Source: Persicaria tinctoria (taxonomy: Eukaryota > Streptophyta > Magnoliopsida > Caryophyllales > Polygonaceae). From it: 64,000 nt of DNA. Positions within the stretch are counted from its first letter, which is position 1; each line of letters starts with the position of its first letter. Positions 20,990 to 31,800 of this stretch are shown here, in pieces. The stretch is taken from assembly GCA_037127255.1 (NCBI GenBank), contig JBANSL010000007.1, positions 65,689,538 through 65,753,537 on the forward strand, read 5' to 3'. The notes under the pieces are model-generated. The model saw only the letters and a program-made list of their open reading frames with translations, did no database searches and was not told the DNA's origin. A program made the position numbers and the translations under genes.

Positions 20990-21238
20990 CTAGTTACCAC
21001 GCTTCGTCCCACTCGAGCCCGAAGCGGAAGCGCCACCATTCTTCATTTTTTCCGGGTGCTTGTTGGTGATGTGAAGCTTCAAATTACCATATCCAAGGTT
21101 ATTTTTCAACTTGTACCTTTTAGCACAATGATGACAAACGGCTTCGAATGTTCGATCGGCTTGCTCCACTTTCTCGTAATGATCTCGGAACAACGCCTCC
21201 CGAAGGTTGTCACTAGATCTAGTTGCGTCGGACATCAT
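20990..21238 (-). pseudogene. Short BED-finger ORF of a hAT-like element
   Basis: An 82-codon frame starting MMSDATRSSDNL. It carries a complete BED zinc finger: CHHC at about residues 35-38, then GYGNLKLHITNKHPEK with the two His ligands. It ends after a Gly/Ser tail. BED fingers bind transposon ends in hAT transposases, whose usual length is 600-700 residues, so this is either a non-autonomous hAT relic or a BED-only micro-ORF. Its upstream region shares palindromic GGGTC words with the BED gene at 16279-16809. The LINE separates the two. Confidence 0.7.
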
Positions 21239-21299
21239 TACGACTTACGAGCTTATGAAATCAAATTGATAGGTGATTGATGGATTGGATGGGATTTGT

Positions 21300-21590
21300 G
21301 ACATGAAGGAGTCGGGTATTTATAACCCCGAGCACTCAACTAGCCGTTACAACGGCTACATTTAAAAAAAAAATCCTCCGACCTATGGGCCCCACGGCAA
21401 CGGCTCTATTTTTCCAAATAGGTCGACCCGCCGGGTCGACCCGGCGGGTCACGGGTTGACAATTCCCCGACCCTAACCCTAACCCGTTACCCGTCCCCAC
21501 CCGCCTACCCGTCAATCTGGACCCGACGGGTCGTTGACCCGCTGGGTCACGGGTTGACCCGTGACCCGTGGCCACGCCTATATAGAATAG
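21300..21590 (-). repeat. hAT-like subterminal region with GGGTC palindromes
   Basis: It contains CCCGCCGGGTCGACCCGGCGGG (part of 21430-21455), CACGGGTTGAC and repeated CGGGTCA words. In minus orientation the outer edge reads GGCGTGGCCACGGGTCACGG (about 21583), similar to the ends of several plant hAT families. The opposite terminus and an 8-bp duplication were not found. Confidence 0.5.
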
Positions 21591-22129
21591 TCTTGAAGGT
21601 CCGTGTCGAGATGTAGATACTTGTGTGGCCCGAAATTTCCATATACACAAGTTGCATGAAGAAGAATCAGAACAGAAGAAAAAGACACGATAATCATGTC
21701 TACGGGATAGCAATAACTATATAGAAAGCAATGTGCCAGAAAATCACACAGACCTCGAAATGATTCAATGATTCCAAGCAAATGAACTTAATGTGGTATA
21801 TTGTAATCTCTCAATTTTCAATCGGGAAAATTCTATATATCTCATTTATCAAGTTTTACCACGAATACATCAATTAACTACCTAGAGTAAATCTTAGCCA
21901 CAGAAACTGATTTGAATAATTAAAATTGCAAACTTAGTTTATTTTCATATTATATTCGAATTCATGGCGAAGAGGAAAATTGGTACTACATTAGTTTAGG
22001 TTGACCACTCATCTAAATGTTCTTTTAGATTATTTTTAATGCTTAAAATGGTATTGCTACTTCTTTGTTGTGTTTCTTTTACATGACTTCTATTATCTAC
22101 AACTATAAATCATGTATGGTATATGTTGT
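21591..22129. other. Unassigned spacer between hAT-like end and Gypsy element
   Basis: AT-rich, with no domain-bearing frame and no clear repeat. Short minus-strand frames have hydrophobic translations only. Confidence 0.4.
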
Positions 22130-24108
22130 TGCAGGAGGATGTGTCAAGTATGAAATATAAATAAAATATAAAGCAATTTGACTCCATGTCTTAGCAAATA
22201 AATACAAGACTTCCTCCTGTTGTAGTAGAAGACAGTCAGGATCGTATCCACAAGGAAGCGTCTCAGCGCCCACCTTTTGAGTTCCAAACTCAGCAGATTT
22301 CGACCAGAAGAGGACTCGATATCGACCATACCTAGTCGATATCGACACGGTCGAGAGAAAACAGAAATAACAGAAAAGCATAACATAACATAAAACGAAA
22401 CCGGTCGAATTAATTTATTATATAATTATAATTTTACGAAACCGGTCGATATCGACCCAAATGCACTCAATATCGACCGCAGTCACTCAATATCGACTAG
22501 AACGGAAACTTAAAATCGAATGCAGTCACTCAATAACAGAAAAGCAGAACATAACATAAAACGAAACCGGTCGATATCGACCCAAATGCACTCAATATCG
22601 ACCGCAGTCACTCAATATCGACTAGAACGGAAACTTAAAATCGACTGCAGTCACTCAATATCGACTAGAACGGAAACTTAAAATCCGAAATTTGTGAAAT
22701 TTAACAATAAACTAAAATACTTCCAAGATCAGGGTTTCAACACCACAACGATAACCATGTAAAATAACACACAAAGGCATAAAAGATCATGTTTTTCATC
22801 AAATAATTTTCGTTACTAACAAATAGGAATATAGAGGCTTTCACATAAACCCTTATTGTTACTAACCCTTTTTCACATAATTAATCCAAGTTGTATTAAG
22901 ATCACTTTCACTTCAATAACACAAACAAGGATCACCTTCAACTTTCGCAAAAGAATCATGCTCGTAGGGATAGAAGACGAAATCACATCACAAGATCGTA
23001 CCTTTACCGCATCACCTTACATGGCCACCGTCGGGCTCACCCATACCCTAGAAGTTGGTTGACTACTCGCTCTTCATTAAGAAAGACATCAATAATAAAA
23101 GGGAACTAAATTGTATTAATGAATGAAAAGAAAGCTTACAACCGATCGAAGCCAAATCGTCTCTCAACTCTCCACCTTCTCTCGCCACAAGCTCTCTCTC
23201 TCTATGTAACTAATTTTCTCTGAAATTGAATGCATAAAACTCAGCCCCTAAGGATTTATTTATAGCGCTCAAAGCCCGCTAATCAAGGAAAGAACAACTA
23301 TATCTCTATCTAAATCTATCTATCTATATCTAAAGATTAAATTATAGATATAAAAGAAATAAATCTAAAAGGGAATTATATCTAAAGTAGATCAATCTCT
23401 CTTCCATCTTAATAGAAATTGATAAAATCTCCTCTTGTAGATATCTCCATTGAACTTTGGATAGAAATTGGATTAGAGCTCGGATATGCTCGAAATCGGC
23501 CACTGGTGGTCAGGTCGATATTGACCAACATGGGTCAATATGGAGCTCGTCTTCTCATGCTTCACTTTAGATACTCGATCTTGGCTCCCAGGGTGAAAAT
23601 CGACCAACTATGACTCGATATCGACTCGCTTAGGTCTATATCGACCTGTATTTTCCTCTTGCTCCAGCTTCTGGTCGATTCCCATATCTTGGCTCGGTTT
23701 TGGTCACTCGATATCAACCAAGTGTGGTCGATATCGACCAACTCTTTTCTTCTTCACTCGATTCTGGCTCTTCAGGTGGAAACCGACTTGATTCCTCAAT
23801 ATCGACTAAGTTTGGTCGATATCGACCAGATGGTGTCGACTCGATTTTCTTGTTTCTAACTCGATTTGTCCTGGTTCCATTACTCCTTAACCTCGGAATT
23901 TCTGTATTTGACTTCAAGCGTTTCCTCCTATCTTTGAATTGCTGTAAATTGCCTCGATTTTTGCGAAATTGAACAGAAGCTGGTGTAGATTCTATAATCT
24001 GGCAAATAACATAAACTACATAGATTCTTTATTATTCCAGCCCGAATGTATGAAATGCATGCCGAAAACGATATAAAAGTAAGTATAAAACATGGCGAAT
24101 TAGGCTCA
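22130..24108 (-). mobile_element. 3' LTR of the minus-strand Gypsy element (TCGATATCGA family)
   Basis: Homologous to 28221-29931. Both share GGAGGATGTGTCAAGTATG at one edge and CATGGxGAATTAGGCTC at the other. In minus orientation it starts TGAGCCTAATT just after a GTATGGGGTG purine tract (24111-24130) and ends CCTCCTGCA. It has many copies of GGTCGATATCGACC and close variants, and an extra tandem duplication (22370-22690) absent in the other LTR. It is about 2.0 kb. Target duplication is not recognisable, since the flanks GTTGT and GAATA differ. Confidence 0.8.
22370..22690 (-). repeat. ~125-bp tandem duplication inside the 3' LTR
   Basis: Two full units and a partial one, each with AAACGAAACCGGTCGATATC, CACTCAATATCGACCGCAG and CTAGAACGGAAACTTAAAAT. 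The sister LTR (28490-28560) has a single shortened version, so the expansion arose after insertion or during transposition. Confidence 0.85.
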
Positions 24109-24110
24109 CA

Positions 24111-25330
24111 AGAAACACCCCATACTTAAGCTTGCTTGTCCTCAAGCAATACTTTAAATTGTCATTCAGGGGAAGAAATCAAAACTCTCAACATATTAGA
24201 TTCATTGCCATATGTCCCTGTAGTCAATTGCCATCATCGAAAAGGTACTAATGTCACAAATCCATACATGTGCAATTTAAAAAGCAACATCTACTCACAA
24301 GAGGAGGGTTATGAAAAAACATTCATTCGTGACAAAGCATTAGTAATCAATAGGACTTTAATTAGGTCAGTAAGGAGTAGATTGGTAAAAGGCTTAAGGT
24401 GGGATATTTTTGGCAATGTGGTGATAATGATCCGGGGAGATGGAGTACTTTCCAAACTTTTATACCGCATTCCTTCTTCTTTTGATTTCTCACCTTTCGC
24501 TCATTCGCTCAATGCTTTTTTTGATATTATGCTTTTACCACTCTAACCTCAACACTGCCTTCTCGCGAGTCGCAAACATGGGTGTCATGAATGGCCCTGG
24601 ATACTTAGTGCTTTGTACTCCTCACCTTGGTGTCCCATCCTGCGGAACTATTATCTCAACGCAGCCAGGGTCGATCTGCCTTTATCTCTTGAGGTGACCG
24701 GATTTTCTTTCATTCATTAAATTTTCCATATATTTGAAATTTTCCTGCCAAACTCCAATAATGATAATAACACAACAACCATATAATAATCTCCATAATG
24801 TGACATCATTCTCAACATAGTCTCTGGATAGGAAATAAGGTAAAGAATGGGAAATATTTAGATCATGTGGAGCATAGTATAATGTAAGGCATAATATGGC
24901 TTTTTGTGATGCATAAGCATAGGTATGGCTAGGATATAAACAATATGAGCATTGTATGGAAAGTGTAAAGTCCTCCATCCTCTTATCACGCAACATGTCA
25001 AAAGCAACATCAATTTTACCTCCTTTCATGATTTTCAATAAAAATATGCACTTCATTGTGACTTCTCTTTACTAGGAAATTTCATGCTATATCTCTAATG
25101 AATCTAATTTTGCATCGTTGAGTTCAATTTAGCTTCCATGACACTAATCAAAAAATTTTAATGGGGGTGCTTTTTATAAACTTTGGAAAACATACATATA
25201 AGCACATAAATCGATAATGAATTCCAAAGTAGCCATGTATAAGCAATTTAAGAACTAAACTTTTAAATATGCACACATAATGTCAAATATAATCAAATAT
25301 GCACAAAGTGAGCCCTTCCCCCACCCCATA
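24111..25330 (-). other. 3' non-coding internal region of the minus-strand Gypsy element
   Basis: It runs from the purine tract at 24111-24130 (minus: GAGGACAAGCAAGCTTAAG, then TATGGGGTG) back to a second tract-like motif at about 25310-25350 (minus: TATGGGGTGGGGGA after GGACACTGTA). The same second motif occurs in the plus-strand relative at 53005-53030. No protein domain is visible here. Confidence 0.6.
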
Positions 25331-26180
25331 CTTAAACATTACAGTGTCCTAACTGTATAAAACACAAGGGTAAAGAAAGAAACTCACTAGACAAGTGTGC
25401 CGATCGTCAGAAATTGAGTGTAATGTTGCTGCGGAGTTGGTCGATTTCGAGGAGGTTGGTCGACTTCGACCAAAGCTACTCAAGATCGAGTAACTTGTTG
25501 CCTCCAGGGTGGCCTTCTCGACCACATGCTCCTTTCCTCGAGATGGTTAGTCGATGTCGAGTAGCTTACTCGACGTCGAGTAAGTCTACAGCTTCTCTTA
25601 CCTGCAAGATTCGTTAGAAGGAAAATATCCACAATGGAAAAACTTAAAAACAATGTCCAAAACCAAAAACCAAAAGCAATAATGTCCAAAAAATCCCACA
25701 AACTAAATGTCTATTTACAAGCTCTAGACTTTATATTCGCTAGGCCGACTTTCTCCGTTTAGCCCAAGGTGGCATTTGCAGGGCCCATGTAGCTTGGGCT
25801 TCAAACAAGACTCCATTCTTGTCCATCAGTTGCAGTCCTCATGAATGGATCTTGTTCACCATGAAGGGTCCCATCTTCTTCTTTTTGAACTTGTTTGGGA
25901 ACCAATGATCATTTGATTTGGAGACATAGACTTTTTCTCCTACTTCGTATTCCTTAGGCTCGTCATTGGAAACCCTGCATAAGCGCACATACCAAGGCAA
26001 ACCTCTCCCATGTATAGATAGATCTTTAATTGAAATAGGAGAAGAAAGATCCATACCTTGGCTTACCTTCGCAGATTCGGACTCGGGGATCTTCTGAGGA
26101 TCCGGTCGATATCGAGTAAGGTCACTCGATATCGAGGTCTGATGCTTTGGTGGAGATTCAGTCGATATAGAGGAAGACAA
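25331..26180 (-). pseudogene. Integrase C-terminal remnant with TCGA-word linker
   Basis: The minus frame ending near 25839 reads PKEYEVGEKVYVSKSNDHWF then PNKFKKKKMGPFMVNKIHS. This resembles the tail after the integrase core in Athila/Tat-type Gypsy polyproteins (GxKVLLxxSxLxLFPGKLxxxWxGPF). No integrase catalytic core or RT precedes it, so most of pol is deleted. The preceding codons are full of SIST, RYR and DID peptides made by the TCGATATCGA word. Confidence 0.5.
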
Positions 26181-26703
26181 CTCGATTTGATCAGGTCGAT
26201 ATCGACCAGACGTGGTCGATATCGAGTGCTGCTGCTCGAAAAGGGGCTGCTTTAGCTTGACAGGTGGAATCGAGTCGACAGGGAGTGGTCGATATCGACC
26301 AAGAGTGGCCGAAATCGACCAAGAGTGGCCGAAATCGACCTGTTCTGCTCGATATTACCTGACATGATTTATGGGGGAGAAAACTCGACTTGATCTGGTC
26401 AATTTCGAGCTGGTGGGGTCGATATCGACCTTTTCTGTGGGGCAGTCGAGTTTTCCTGGTCGATTTCAACCCCATACTTAAGACCTGGCAAAGCATCTGG
26501 AAAAAGGTTAGTCCATATCGACTTACCTTGGTCTATGTCGAGTGGATTCTCTGCTTCTTCTTTCAGGATAGCCATTATCTCCTCCACCCGGGCTTCCATA
26601 TCCCTTTTTTCTAGCTCCTCGGGGGTCATATTTCTTACCTTTGGCTCCCCGCAAATAATGTACCCGACTGATATGGACTTTACTTCTTCCATGGGGCCTG
26701 TAT
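26181..26703 (-). other. Degenerate linker between protease and integrase remnant
   Basis: It has many TCGATATCGA-type words (26210-26500) and one minus-strand open frame (26399-26692: EELEKRDMEARVEEIMAILK, acidic and helical in character). The frame probably belongs to the polyprotein downstream of the protease, but no catalytic motif is seen. The right edge is the target site of a 234-bp insertion. Confidence 0.45.
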
Positions 26704-26937
26704 TGTAAAGACCGGGAAATTTTAGAATATTAAATTATTAAAATAGTGATTTATAATCAGCCCGATTTCTAAGATTTGGGAGGTTTGGAATTTCCATCCT
26801 TAAGGTATTGGTTTTATTCTAAATATTTTAAAATCATTCCGGCATCGTTTTAAGAATTTGGATTTTAACGGAATTTAACTCCGCTTTCGAGCTCCGAGTG
26901 ATAATAAAATTAACTTAATGTAATTACGATCGTTACA
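26704..26937 (+). mobile_element. 234-bp solo mini-LTR with TGTAT duplication
   Basis: The insert starts TGTAAAGACCGGG and ends ACGATCGTTACA, with TG...CA ends and short inverted similarity between the ends. It is bracketed by TGTAT at 26699-26703 and 26938-26942. It interrupts the Gypsy polyprotein just after the protease. The start resembles that of the chromovirus LTR at 4787-5903. LTRs this small are typical of TRIM/SMART elements. No coding content. Confidence 0.85.
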
Positions 26938-27492
26938 TGTATGCCTTTCAGTTTTATTAAAGGAATACTCAATTACCTCATCGCTGATGTTGAAAGTGAG
27001 CACTCCCTTCTGTACGCTTATGTTGGCATCCACCGTCGCCAAGAAGGGCCTTCCTAGAATGATTGGACAAGCAGAGTCCTCTGCCATACCAATAACTAAG
27101 AAATCAGCAGGGACAAAGAACTTATCTACTTGCACTGGTACATTGTCCACCATGCCTGTTGGGATGACCACCGTGTTGTTCGCCATATAAAGTTTAGCAT
27201 CCACATGCTCTAGAGCACTTATCTTAATATTGGACCAGATTGATAAAGGCATTATACTCACACTGGCTCCCAAGTCACATAAAGCATTAAATTTATATTG
27301 ACCAAATCCAATTGTTATAGCAAACTTACCTGGATCCGAGCTTTTCTCAAGTACGTCCATTTGACTGCACTCCTCTGCGATCTCAGCTATTGACCGCTTT
27401 TGGCTTAAGATCTCATTTAGGAACTTGACATATGATGACATCTCATTAAGAGCTTTTGTGAAGGGTATTGTGACGTGGAGCCTTTGAAGCAT
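26938..27492 (-). pseudogene. Gypsy retropepsin (aspartic protease) domain
   Basis: The minus frame reads MLQRLHVTIPFTKALNEM, SYVKFLNEIL, then GFGQYKFNALCDLGASVSIM with the catalytic Asp in DLGAS, IWSNIKISALE, and VIGMAEDSACPIILGRPFLA with the flap-end ILGRPFL motif. This is the protease of Athila/Tat-like Gypsy elements. The active-site triad DLG (usual D-S/T/L-G in this clade) is intact, so the domain itself looks sound, but it is cut downstream by the 234-bp insertion. The plus-strand relative has the same domain at 51251-51907. Confidence 0.88.
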
Positions 27493-28220
27493 CTTGATGA
27501 AACGCTGGAACTTCTTCTCTGCAGGGTCCTTTGGAGATTTCGTCGGGAAAGGCAGCTTTTTTTTCGGCGGAGGTGCTGATGTCGAGTGGAGGGGGTTGAT
27601 ATCGAGTGACGTTGGGTCGATATCGACCTATGTCTGGTCGATATTGACTGGTTTGGCTGGCCTCGGGATTTGTGGAGGAATTGGGTCGATTTCGACCAGG
27701 GAGGGGTCGATATCGACTGTAGGTCGGTCGATACCGACTGGGTTGGTCGATATAGACTGATCTCCAGCGCCCTCTTCCTCCGTCGTTTGCTCTGGCGTTT
27801 GCATCTGTCGCCCACTCCTTAGGTTCATGGCCGCTACCTGTCCAATAGATTTTTCTTTAGGGTTAGGTTCAAAGGTTCCAAGGAGTGTACGTACCCGATT
27901 ATTTGGGGACGGATGTTGCCAGCTGACCAATCTGTGTGTCAATCGATTTCCTCCATATATCGATTTCCCCAAGCCTAGAGTTGACACCATGCATCTAAGT
28001 GTAGATGGAATTGAAGGATTGCTTGGTGTTTGAATGATTCATCCGCATCTCCTCAAGAATGGTCTGCATGCCATCTTTCTTACCTTCTCTGTCAGGATGA
28101 CCAGAAGCTCTGTAGGGCGGGGGATTCTGATCCTAGGGCTGACGATAATAGCTCCAGTTCTGGTTCTGATGTGGCCCTGAGTAGTATCCCCCTGCATACC
28201 TTACATCTTCGTGGGTTTCC
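27493..28220 (-). pseudogene. C-terminal gag remnant and acidic word-repeat linker
   Basis: Next to the 5' LTR the minus frame reads EAHEDVRYAGGYYSGP, NPPPYRASGHPDREGKKDGM, then NSRLGEIDIWRKSIDTQIGQ and MNLRSGRQ. This is the C-terminal part of an Athila-type gag, matching 50654-51097 of the plus-strand relative. Stops interrupt it. The linker to the protease (27580-27780) is made of repeated SIST/VDID codons from the TCGATATCGA word. The N-terminal gag, leader and primer-binding site are missing, so gag abuts the LTR. Confidence 0.75.
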
Positions 28221-29023
28221 GCAGGAGGATGTGTCAAGTATGAAATATAAATAAAATATAAAGAAAACTGACTCCCTGTCTCAGCAAATAAATATAAGAC
28301 TTCCTTCCGTTGTAGTAGAAAGCAGTCATGATCATATCCACGAGGAAGCGTGTCAGTGCCCGCCTTTTCAGTTCCAAACTCAGCAGATTTCGGCCAGAAG
28401 AGGACTCGATATCAACCTTACCTAGTCGATATCGACCACTGTCGAGATAAAACAGAAATAACAGAAAAGCAGAACAGAACAGAAAACGAAATCGGTCGAT
28501 ATCGACCAAATGCACTCGATATCGACCAACAAAATCGACTGCAGTCACTCAATATCGACGAAAATACTTCCAAGATCAAGGTTTCAACACCACAACGGTA
28601 ACCATGTAAAATAACACACAAAGGCATAAAAGATCATGCTTTTCATCAAATAATTTTCGTTATTAACAAATAGGAATATAGAGGCTTTCACATAAACCCT
28701 AATTGTTACTAACCCTTTTTCACATAATTAACCCAAGTTGTATTAAGATCACTTTCGCTTCAATAACACAAACAAGGATCACCTTCAACTTTCGCTAAAG
28801 AATCATGCTCGTAGGGATAGAAGACGAAATCACATCAAAAGATTGTACCTTTACCGCATCACCTTACATGGCCACCGTCGGACTCACCCCGACCCTAGAA
28901 GTTGGGTGACTACTCGCTCTTCATCATTAAGAAAGACATCAATAATAAAAGGGAACTAAATTGCATTAATGAAATAAAAGAAAGCTTACAACCAATCGAA
29001 GCCAAATCGTCTATCAACTCTCC

Positions 29024-29080
<57 letters not shown>

Positions 29081-29931
29081 GTAACTAATTGTCTCTGAAA
29101 TTGAATGCATAAAACTCAGCCCCTAAGGCTTTATTTATAGTGCTCAAAGCCCGCTAATCAAAGAAAGAAAACCTATATCTCTATCTAAATCTATCTATCT
29201 ATATCTAAAGATTAAATAATGGAAATAAAAGAAATAAATCTAAAAGGGAATTATATCTAAAGTAGATAAATCTCTCTTCCATCTTGATAGAACTTGATAA
29301 AATCTCCTCTTATGGATATCTCCATTGGACTTTGAATAGAAATTGGATTAGAGCTCGGATATGCTCGAGCTCGTCTTCTCAGCTTCACTTCAGATACTCG
29401 ATCTCTGCTTCCAGGGTGAAAATCGACCAACTATGACTCGATATCGACTAGCTTAGGTCGATATCGACCTGCATTTTCCTCTTCCTCCAGCTTCTGGTCG
29501 ATTCCCGGATCTTGGCTCGGTTTTGGTCACTCAATATCGACCAAGTGTGGTCGATATCGACAAACTCTTTTCTTCTTCACTCAATTCCGGCTCTTCAGGT
29601 GGAAATCGACTTGCTTTCTCGATATCGACTAAGTGTGGTCGATATCGACGAGATGGTGTCGACTCGATTTTCTCGTTTCCGGCTTCATTTGTCCTGGTTC
29701 CGCTACTCCTTGACCCTGGAGTTTCTGTAGGTTACTTCGGGCTTTTCCCCCTTTCTCTGAATTGTTGTAAATTGCCTCGATTTCTGCGAAATTAAACAGA
29801 AACTGGTGTAGATTCTTTAATCTAGAAAATAAGAAAAAACTACATAGATTCTGTTTTATTCCATCCCGAATGTATGAAATGCATGCAGAAAACGATATAA
29901 AAGTAAGTATAAAACATGGGGAATTAGGCTC
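28221..29931 (-). mobile_element. 5' LTR of the minus-strand Gypsy element (TCGATATCGA family)
   Basis: About 1.71 kb, matching 22130-24108 with the same end blocks. The minus-strand text TTCTAGGGTCGGGGTGAGTC and GAGTAGTCACCCAACTTC also matches the LTR of the plus-strand relative (48150-48215), so the two elements are sister families. It contains GGTCGATATCGACC words around 28405-28560 and 29430-29660, and a CT run at 29030-29080. The inner end touches gag without a primer-binding site. Confidence 0.8.
29030..29080. repeat. (CT)n microsatellite
   Basis: About 50 bp of pure CT. At the matching place in the other LTR (about 23180-23210) only a few CT units remain. Confidence 0.95.
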
Positions 29932-30974
29932 GGAATAGTATATAACTTCTCTAAGCAATAGATTTGAAATCATTGAAATAGCTTAACTACTCGACAGACA
30001 GACACACAGACCTTTAAAAAATCTTACATTCCAAAGGGCATATAGATTAGTTGAGTTTAGAGAAAGGAGACTTGGGTACCATTTAAACCACATAATATTA
30101 CCTGGTAATATTACTTGGCTCCCTCTTTTACCCAAATTAGACTCAGAGAGGAACAAAAAGAGGTAGGATTCAAAAAATAACTCATGGGACTGCGTACTGC
30201 AATCCGAAAAATCACAATCAAACTATAGTCAAGCTGGTTTCAGGGAGAAATTTACAGAAGGCGATTGTGAACTAAACTTGGTGTTTTCCACTTTTCCAGC
30301 ATTAAAGCACAACTTGTTCTTATACTCTAATTTCTCATCGGTATTCGGTATGGAGAAGCACAAAAAGGTTAGTCTTTTCGCAGATCTGTGATTCGGAGAA
30401 GAGGAAAGAGAGTAGGACGCTTACCAGTGGCGGATCGGAGGTCGCAGATGTGGTTACACAGGATGCAAGAGGAGCCTAGTGGGTGTCGGAGAGGAGAAAG
30501 AGAACGACGGGACACCTCAAATGAACGCTGAAAAAGGCCAACGAACTGGACGCCTCAAAGGAACTCCACATATCGACGGGGGCGGTAGGCTGGGGCACAA
30601 CAACAACAGAGAAAATGGGGCGGCGGCGACTGTGACCACGAAAGACGAGAGAGAGGGAGGGGGCGACAAAGAGAAGGGCATGGAAGGACATGGCGATAAA
30701 GATGGAGACGAGGGAGGATGAGACGTGCTTGTGGTTGTGGGTGGAGGAGAGGGAGGAGATGTTTGCGGGTCGTAGCTATTGCGGCCTGCGGGGCCAAAGG
30801 GGTCAGATCTAGAGGCGGGAGTGGCGGGCTTGGGCTCAACGGCGGGAAAGGAAAGGACGAGGCAGCGGTAGACATGTTAAAACGCTCTCGACCCACATGA
30901 AGTGCCAAGCCGTGGGTTTCAATGGGTTCATATGGGTCGACTCCGTTCTTTTATTTCCCTATTTTTTTAATATG
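29932..30974. other. Unassigned; GC-rich frame-bearing patch
   Basis: Positions 30480-30910 hold overlapping frames on both strands (80, 117 and 60 codons) rich in Gly, Asp and Lys or Pro and Leu, with no domain. It could be captured sequence inside the CACTA element whose right end follows. The left CACTA terminus was not found. Confidence 0.35.
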
Positions 30975-31318
30975 TTTTTTTGCGACGTCGTAGCTCTACC
31001 GTGGCAAATATCAGTGACGACACAAGAGCAGTATTAAAAACGGAGCCAATGGCTATGGAAAATCCATTCCGTTACTACCAGGGGTGGAAAAATCAACCTA
31101 GTAACCACGACAACCCTTGCCGAAGCTACCTTCCGTAGCAAATTCTGTTTTTTATTGTGTTTAGCTACAGCAAAATCACCTCGAAGCTACTGTTTTGATT
31201 TTTTATTCCTGATGCAACGCCTACCGTATCTAATGCCGTAGCAAAAGGGTACCAATTGTTACACCACACGTCTGCCGAAGCTACCAAGTGTAGCAAATTT
31301 CATTATTTTTTTGAAGTG
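30975..31318 (-). mobile_element. Terminus and subterminal repeats of a CACTA (En/Spm-like) element
   Basis: In minus orientation the edge reads CACTTCAAAAAAATAATGAA, close to the CACTACAAAAAA terminus of plant CACTA elements. Behind it lie at least six copies of a subterminal word (GTAGC, GAAGCTACC, GCCGTAGCAAA and inverses) in both orientations, which is the usual transposase-binding array. Only this end was recognised. No transposase frame is in the window. Confidence 0.75.
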
Positions 31319-31465
31319 ATGCTTTAAGCACCATGAAAACATCCCAATTGGATCTCACACAATCCAATAATACTATGAATCCCTTACCTCCCGAGTTCAA
31401 TTCCAGTTCCATTTCGGTTTTGAAGATTCGAATCTTCGATCCAACAACTTACCAGAACCTTCCAC

Positions 31466-31800
31466 ATGAGGAAAAAATGGGCGAAGAGGGTTAGGGAAGA
31501 TGAACAGTGCTCTGTTAATTCAGATGTGGCCGGTGGAGTGACGAGTTTGTCTTCAAACCTCTTGGGTCTGAGAGAGCCGGTAGCGGGGAGGCCATTAGCT
31601 GGGGTGGTTTGGCCGGATCTGATCCCGAAGACTCAAGATCAAGCCTTGTGGTGGCAAAATCGACGATGCAGGCAACAACCCTTGGCGTCGCGTTTTGAAA
31701 TGCAATTGTTAGCGGGGAGGCCAGTAGCTGTGGTGGTTTGGCCGGATCTGAGCCCGGAGACTCAAGATCTGGGTAAATGCATTTTTCCCCGTTTTCAACA
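31466..31800 (+). repeat. Direct repeat of about 60 bp, two copies
   Basis: AGCGGGGAGGCC(A)TAGC...GGTGGTTTGGCCGGATCTGA...ACTCAAGATC occurs at about 31580-31642 and 31710-31772. The 122-codon open frame spanning both is repetitive and has no domain. Confidence 0.7.

Noticed and set aside
21465..21495. Telomere-like CCCTAACCCTAACCCG
   Set aside because: Only two telomere-type units within a series of degenerate CCCG words in a hAT-like end; not a telomeric tract.
22100..22390. Minus-strand frames of 80-92 codons at the edge of the LTR
   Set aside because: They translate LTR sequence including TCGATATCGA words (RYGRYR peptides); the same frames appear in the other LTR at 28234-28548.
29932..30974. 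Left end of the CACTA element
   Set aside because: No CACTA/CACTT terminus in the right orientation was found between 29.9 and 31.0 kb, so no full element is claimed.
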